Of a stretch of DNA of 64,000 nt, positions 59,298-64,000 are shown piece by piece. The stretch is from Desulfoluna butyratoxydans (GTDB taxonomy: Bacteria; Desulfobacterota; Desulfobacteria; Desulfobacterales; Desulfolunaceae). The position numbers and the translations under genes are program-made. The stretch spans positions 227,770 through 291,769 of the forward strand of contig NZ_CAADHO010000006.1 of NCBI RefSeq assembly GCF_900699765.1, read 5' to 3'. The stretch's first letter is position 1; every line of letters begins with the position of its first letter. The notes beneath the pieces were generated by a model. That model worked only from the letters and a program-made list of their open reading frames with translations, did not search any database and was not told the DNA's origin.

Positions 59298-61565
59298 TTA
59301 TTTCAGCCGGTGGCTTAAGGGCCGGGTCTTGTCCCGGCTCATGCGGTGGCGGATAAAGGCGTTGAGGCAGACCATGGCCCGGTTGGCGGTGAGGTAGGTG
59401 GGGACCCCGCCCGCATCCAGGGTGCGTCCCAGTTCGTTGTAGACGGCATCGGCCCGGCTCACCACGTTGACGGAGACGGCTACGGGTTTTTTGTAGGCAT
59501 GGACCAGCCGGATGATGCGGGCGGCGATATTGTCCGGGTTGGTTCGGATCTCATCGTCGGTGGTATGGATCAGGGCGCTCTGGGGCACGATGGAGACCAT
59601 GAGGGCGTCCACGTCCGGTGATTTGAGCATGGTCTCGACGGCGCCTGCAAAGATGGCGTCATCGGCCATGGGGGTGAGGTCCAGAAGGGGAGATGCCTCG
59701 GCCATGGGGGGGATGATGGCCCTTAAGGCCGAAAGGGTGGCCTCATCGAAATCCGCCGGGACCAGGTCCCCCAAATTGTCTGCGGCATAGGTCTTTTCAT
59801 ACCCGGCATTGGCGATGATGGCCACGCGGTTGCCCGAGACCACAAAGTCGTTCATGAGGGCAAAGGTCTTGATGAAGTCCCCGTGGTCCACCATGGTGTC
59901 GGCCACGATGGCTCCGGCCTGCTTCATGGCGGCACGGGCCACGGCGTACTCCCCTGCGATGCTGGCGGTGTGGGACTCCGTGGCCTTTCGCCCCTCCTCG
60001 GTGCGCCCGGCCTTGTAGACGATGACCGGTTTGGTCCCGGCCCTGACGGCGTCGAAGAACTTGCGCCCCGCGTGGCGCTTGAACCCTTCGATGTAGCAGC
60101 CGATGACGTTGATCCTGGGATCGTCCTGAAAATAGGTGACCAGGTCGCAGGGATCCACATCGAGCTGGTTGCCGTAGCTGACGATCACCTTGGGGGAGAT
60201 GGCGTTTTTCAGGTTGTCGATCTCGATGATGCCCAGGGCCCCGCTCTGGCTCAGGATGGCCACCTTGTTCTCGCGTTCCATGCTCACGGAGAATTTGTCT
60301 TCGGGAATGAAGAAGGTGTTGAGGCCTTTGGCGGTGGGGCTTCCCTCGTAGACGATGCCCAAACAGTTGGGTCCGATGAGGCGAAACCCGCCCTCTTTGG
60401 CGAGGCGGGAGATCTCCTCTTCCAGATCCCTGTTTTTGTCCACCTCGGCAAAGCCCCCGGGGATGAGGATGACGGCCTTGACCCCTTTTTTTACACACCC
60501 TTCGATGACGGGCAGGGTGGCGCTTGCCGGCACCGTGACGATGACAAGCTCCACGGGGGCGTCGATGGCCTCCAGGCCGGTGTGGACGGGAAATTCCCGG
60601 GATCCTGCGGAGAGGGTGCCTCCCCGGGGGTTGATGCAGAAGATGTCGGGCCGTTCCATGCGGATGAGGTTTTCGACGATGATGTTCCCCGCCTTGGTGG
60701 GGTCCGATGTGGAGACTCCCACCACGGCGATGCCCCTGGGTTCGAAAAAGGGCCTCATGGTGGCTTCGGGGGCGATGGACAGGTCGGGCAGGGGCCCCCG
60801 GGTTTTGAAACGGGCAAAGCCGTCCACGGCCACAAACCGGCCGTCGGTGGCAAAGACCAGGGGGTTGACCTCGAACTCCGTGATGACGTGGTCGGAGCCG
60901 GTGTTGAAATAGGAGGAGAAGGCAACAGCCAGGTCGGAGAAGGCCACGCCCACGTCCACGATGCGTCCCACGTCCGCCTCGCGGTTCCAGGCCTTGAATT
61001 TTTCGTGGATGTGGGAGGACTCCAAAAGGGCCCTTGCCCAGTCCCGGTCCACCGGGGCGAGGATGAGGTTGGGCTGGGAAAAGTGCCTGGCAAAAAATTC
61101 GGCGTCGCTGCCCCCTTTGGAAAAGGAGAGCACCGGCCCGAAGGTCTCGCTCTCCCGAAACCCGAGGAGGATTTCATTGCCCAGCTCGGGCTGGTAGTCC
61201 ACCTTTTCGGTGATGAGCACCCCTTCCACCGGGACGCCCATGTCCCGAAACGCAGAGGTCATCTTCTCGAAGGTGTAGCGGACAAAGTCCGGGTCGGCGT
61301 GGACCATGCACACGCCGCCGGCGCTCGCTTTGTGGGTGACGGCCGGTGAGACGATTTTCATCACCAGTTCAGGCCCCCCGATGCCGTGGAGAAGCTCTCG
61401 GGTGACCGCATGGGCCGAGGTGACGAGGGCATGGCGGGGGACCTCGATGTCCATGGCACGGAGAATGGCGTACACTTCATGCTCGAAGAGCATGTCCCGG
61501 CCGGCTGTGCGGGCGGCGCGGAGCATGGCGCCGATCTCTTTTTTTAGACGGGGTTCCAAGGGCAT
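59298..61565 (-). CDS. ADP-forming acetate-CoA ligase (acyl-CoA synthetase), fused subunits
   Basis: Converts acyl-CoA + ADP + phosphate to the acid + ATP + CoA. A 755-residue fusion with the ATP-grasp (beta) part first: AHAVTRELLHG, LVMKIVSPAVTHKASAGGV and a helix ending EVNPLVFATDGRFVAVDGFARF. The alpha part follows with a Rossmann CoA-binding domain (FFEPRGIAVVGVSTSDPTKAGN) and a ligase domain with ESHTASIAGEYAV, whose His is the phosphorylated residue. ATG 61565 has AGGTG upstream; the frame continues earlier but without conserved residues. It is transcribed after, and in the same direction as, the DUF342 gene. Confidence 0.9.
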   Translation of the reverse strand: MPLEPRLKKEIGAMLRAARTAGRDMLFEHEVYAILRAMDIEVPRHALVTSAHAVTRELLHGIGGPELVMKIVSPAVTHKASAGGVCMVHADPDFVRYTFEKMTSAFRDMGVPVEGVLITEKVDYQPELGNEILLGFRESETFGPVLSFSKGGSDAEFFARHFSQPNLILAPVDRDWARALLESSHIHEKFKAWNREADVGRIVDVGVAFSDLAVAFSSYFNTGSDHVITEFEVNPLVFATDGRFVAVDGFARFKTRGPLPDLSIAPEATMRPFFEPRGIAVVGVSTSDPTKAGNIIVENLIRMERPDIFCINPRGGTLSAGSREFPVHTGLEAIDAPVELVIVTVPASATLPVIEGCVKKGVKAVILIPGGFAEVDKNRDLEEEISRLAKEGGFRLIGPNCLGIVYEGSPTAKGLNTFFIPEDKFSVSMERENKVAILSQSGALGIIEIDNLKNAISPKVIVSYGNQLDVDPCDLVTYFQDDPRINVIGCYIEGFKRHAGRKFFDAVRAGTKPVIVYKAGRTEEGRKATESHTASIAGEYAVARAAMKQAGAIVADTMVDHGDFIKTFALMNDFVVSGNRVAIIANAGYEKTYAADNLGDLVPADFDEATLSALRAIIPPMAEASPLLDLTPMADDAIFAGAVETMLKSPDVDALMVSIVPQSALIHTTDDEIRTNPDNIAARIIRLVHAYKKPVAVSVNVVSRADAVYNELGRTLDAGGVPTYLTANRAMVCLNAFIRHRMSRDKTRPLSHRLK

Positions 61566-61722
61566 GGGGCACCTGTATGATGTGGGGGACGGAGTGGCCC
61601 TGGCCGGGCGGGGAGCCCATGACGGAAGGCCGGGGCGGCTGCTGATAAACGTCTTGATGGTGTCGGTTTTGTTCAGGATACGGGGCCGCCGACAGGCTGT
61701 CAACATCCGGGGGGATGCCGGG

Positions 61723-63450
61723 CTAACGCGAACGCTGTGAGGTCACCAGCCCCTCTTCAACGGTGAATTTGCCCTTGATGTTGACGGCGTGGTCGTGGTC
61801 GCTGCCCGGAGGGGCCTCCAGGGTGAGGGGCGCGGGGTCGTTGCTGCCGAGGTGGATGGCGATGACAGCGGAGGGACGCAGGCGTGCGTTGAGGCTGAAA
61901 CTGATGCTTCTGAGCGCCTCTTCCACCTCTGAGATCTTACCATGGAGGGCCTTGGCCTGGGCCTCAAGGTCCCAGAACCGTCCGCACAGGGTGCGGGTAT
62001 GCTCGATGGTCTGCATGGCACCGCTGACGGCCAGGCAGGTGTTGCCACGCTTCAGGGAGGCCATCAGCCGGGGGACCCCTTCGAACTCATAGGCCTTGAG
62101 GGAGGCGACAATTTTCTTGAACACCGGCCTGACGGATTCGTCTTCTCCAAACTCGGCGGACAGGCTCTTGAGTTCGGCCACAAGGGATGCCTTGGCTTTG
62201 TTGAGGGTCTCCTCCAGCTCGTGAAGGGCTGTGTTGATCCGGCGTTTTTCAAGGGTGAGCTCATCGCGTTTCGCAAAGAGGCCCGGGCCCAGGATCAGGT
62301 GGTTTTTGCCGCTGACCCGTACATTGTCCAGGTCCGCCACGCAGGTGTGGAGGTGGGAGTTAAGCAGCAGGGCCGCCGAGGTGTTGATGGCCACCCGGTG
62401 GGCATGGATGGTGGCGTCGATGGCTTCCCGCTGAATGGACACGGTGCCGTGCTCGCAGGAGATGGTGGAGGAGGAGACGCTTCGGCAGGCAACGTCCCCG
62501 TCGCTGATGAGGTGACTTTCGGGCAGCATCTGATCCACCGTCGCCTTTTTGCCGGACTCCACATGGCCGCCGTTGATGGTGCGGATGGTCACCGACCCCG
62601 CCACCTTTACCTGGAACCCCTCGTTGACCGATTCCGCCTGCATGCTCACCGGGCAGACCACATCGCTGCCGATGTTTCCCACGGAAAAATCGATATCCCC
62701 CACCACAATGCGATCGGTGATGTCAATGGCCGAGATCCCTTCCGGGCCGAGGTGGGTGATGACCACGCCGTCCCGGCTCGCCTTTACATCGTATCCCGGT
62801 TCGCCTTCGTCGGTGGTGATGTAGACCTGCTCCACGTTTTTTCCCAGCTTCAGGGGGTACTCTTTGGCCACGGGGGGCTGGACCGGGGTGCCGTCATGGG
62901 AGAGGCCGTCTTTGGCGGTGTCGGGCAGGGAGACCTGCAAGAGGAGATCCCCGGCCTTGGCCGAGGGGTAGCGGAGCATCTCCCGGAAGTCGATGCGTCC
63001 GTCGGAGAGGATCTTGCCTGCGTTGGAACCCTTGTCGAAAAAGGTGCGGGTGATGCGGCCGCTTTTTCCGCCCCGGGGCAGGGTGCCGGAGACGGTGAGG
63101 GTGATGTCGTTGTTCTTGGAAACCAGGCGCACGGTTCGGCCGAGGCCGTCGTCGTCCCAGGGGACGTAAAGGGATTCGTCAAAGGGTTCTTCGGCCAGCA
63201 CGCCGTGGATAATCAGGGCGCTGATTTTGACAGTCTCCAGGTGAAATCGCTGCAGGAGCTGGAGCAGTGCCAGGGCGTTGATTTTTTCTTCACCCGGCTT
63301 TATGCCGGCCGTGATGGTGACGGTGAGGGTCTGGAGCGTGTGGACCTGGGAGCTGAACAGGTAGCTTTCGAGGATATCGGCCTTGGCCTGCTCCCGCCGG
63401 GAGACAGGAATCTCTGTGAGGGGTATTACCGCGTGTCCTGTATCGGTCAT
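61723..63450 (-). CDS. FapA/DUF342 polymer-like coiled-coil protein
   Basis: A 575-residue protein of the DUF342 (FapA) family. Residues 160-400 are a beta-helix-like repeat region (GVVITHLGPEGISAIDITDRIVVGD, SVNEGFQVKVAGSVTIRTINGG), followed by a coiled-coil segment (about 410-470, ELEETLNKAKASLVAELKSL) and a C-terminal cap. FapA-like proteins are often linked to flagella or polar localisation; no such genes are here, so the role is open. ATG 63450 has AGGAG six bases upstream; in-frame ATGs 5 and 14 codons earlier also exist. Confidence 0.85.
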   Translation of the reverse strand: MTDTGHAVIPLTEIPVSRREQAKADILESYLFSSQVHTLQTLTVTITAGIKPGEEKINALALLQLLQRFHLETVKISALIIHGVLAEEPFDESLYVPWDDDGLGRTVRLVSKNNDITLTVSGTLPRGGKSGRITRTFFDKGSNAGKILSDGRIDFREMLRYPSAKAGDLLLQVSLPDTAKDGLSHDGTPVQPPVAKEYPLKLGKNVEQVYITTDEGEPGYDVKASRDGVVITHLGPEGISAIDITDRIVVGDIDFSVGNIGSDVVCPVSMQAESVNEGFQVKVAGSVTIRTINGGHVESGKKATVDQMLPESHLISDGDVACRSVSSSTISCEHGTVSIQREAIDATIHAHRVAINTSAALLLNSHLHTCVADLDNVRVSGKNHLILGPGLFAKRDELTLEKRRINTALHELEETLNKAKASLVAELKSLSAEFGEDESVRPVFKKIVASLKAYEFEGVPRLMASLKRGNTCLAVSGAMQTIEHTRTLCGRFWDLEAQAKALHGKISEVEEALRSISFSLNARLRPSAVIAIHLGSNDPAPLTLEAPPGSDHDHAVNIKGKFTVEEGLVTSQRSR

Positions 63451-64000
63451 GTCTCGGCTCCTCATGGTAATGCACCGAATCACCCATCCCATGTCTTGAG
63501 AGCGGTGCGTCCTGATCTGCTTGCGGTGGCCCTGAACCTGCGGTGATGGAATAGACGACCTCCATTACCTTCATGCTATCGGCGGCTCTTCTGGAAAAGT
63601 TTAGAACGAATATTCAAGGATTTTCGACAGTCTGCCGGTGGGGAGGGGCATGAAGGGGCTGCGGGGCCGCCGCCGGAGTGATGTGCTGTTTATGTAAAAA
63701 AAGCCGGGTAAAATTCCGTTTTATTAAAAACACAATTCCCAAAACTACTTGTTCGTCTGAATGTTACCGATCAAGGAACGGTACCAACGCACATCGGTGT
63801 CCGGGGGTGGTTTTTGGAAGAGGGCAAACGCTGTTTTGCTTGTGTTTGCTTGTTGCGGGGTGTGACGAAGGAACGGATCGCAAAAGCCCGAACGAGTGTG
63901 GAACAAAAAAACAGACATGGGGAAAAGGCTGAAATGGCGGCCTGTTTTTCGTACTTGGAGTCCTTTTTTAAGGCCTCGGGAGGCGTTTTAAGCAAAGATG
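63451..64000. other. Right-end intergenic region
   Basis: About 550 bases without a convincing gene. The only notable signal is GGGAGG 20 bases before an ATG at the extreme right edge (63998-64000), which may begin a gene off the window. A frame starting near 63678 has a Cys-rich, irregular composition and is not supported. Confidence 0.45.

Noticed and set aside
61942-63546. A 534-codon plus-strand open frame opposite the DUF342 gene
   Set aside because: Shadow frame with no ribosome-binding site and no domain; the minus strand has clear DUF342 features.
63678-63932. An 84-codon Cys-rich open frame at the right end
   Set aside because: Irregular composition and no start signal; contains a lipobox-like LVAGC only near its end, which is not where a lipoprotein signal would be.
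1-64000. CRISPR arrays, insertion sequences, prophage genes, integrases and rRNA genes
   Set aside because: No regularly spaced repeats, transposase or integrase motifs, phage structural genes or rRNA signatures were seen on either strand.

Overview
The window reads as a chromosomal segment of a GC-rich anaerobic bacterium, most likely a sulfate-reducing member of the Desulfobacterota (Desulfobacteraceae-like). This is inferred from gene content, not from a marker-gene comparison. The clues are indolepyruvate:ferredoxin oxidoreductase, HdrBC without HdrA next to it, a complex I operon without nuoEFG, a manganese-dependent pyrophosphatase, a CarD regulator, a DUF6178 protein and an ADP-forming acyl-CoA synthetase. 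No rRNA, phage, insertion sequence or CRISPR array was seen. One tRNA (Gln, TTG) is present.

Layout. 0-6.5 kb: iorA (cut by the left edge), rdgB, GTP-type PEP carboxykinase and a sodium:solute symporter. 6.7-12.5 kb: a DUF6178 protein, then a compact GAF / kinase-like / universal stress protein cluster facing a sirtuin and a metallo-beta-lactamase-fold hydrolase. 13-17.4 kb: an acyl-CoA dehydrogenase, an exported protein of unknown function and a PP-loop tRNA-thiolation enzyme. 17.6-25 kb: rlmN, divergent from a classic translation operon ffh-rpsP-khpA-rimM-trmD-SPOUT methylase-rplS-rnhB-yraN-rsmI. 25-34.3 kb: hdrCB, a DUF1844 protein-ispE, tRNA-Gln, prs-rplY-pth, ppaC and carD-rluD. 34.6-47 kb: a complex I operon, nuoABCD-H-I-J-K plus an MrpD-like subunit, an 82-residue membrane protein, a NuoL-like subunit, nuoM and nuoN. 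47-54.5 kb: srkA, a gap holding a gene remnant, a transglutaminase-like protein, a DegS/NarX-type sensor kinase, an SRPBCC-epimerase fusion and a polytopic membrane protein. 55-56.7 kb: an ECF sigma factor with a one-helix membrane protein and a double Spy/CpxP-like periplasmic protein. 56.8-63.5 kb: an alpha/beta hydrolase, an OmpA-family porin, an ADP-forming acetate-CoA ligase and a FapA/DUF342 protein.

How the genes fit together. IorA makes reduced ferredoxin and aryl-CoA thioesters, and the ADP-forming acyl-CoA synthetase can turn thioesters into ATP. HdrBC and the NADH-module-less complex I handle low-potential electrons and ion gradients. Mn-pyrophosphatase would pull sulfate activation and other PPi-releasing steps. 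The centre of the window is translation and RNA-modification housekeeping.

The most unusual structures are (i) a family of structured intergenic repeats bounded by GCCTCCGGCGG / CCGCCGGAGGC that fills the three large gaps of the otherwise overlapping nuo operon and recurs, inverted, downstream of pckG; (ii) a CnrYXH-like sigma / membrane / sensor module whose sensor carries four LTPxQ motifs; and (iii) the GAF-kinase-like-USP cluster.
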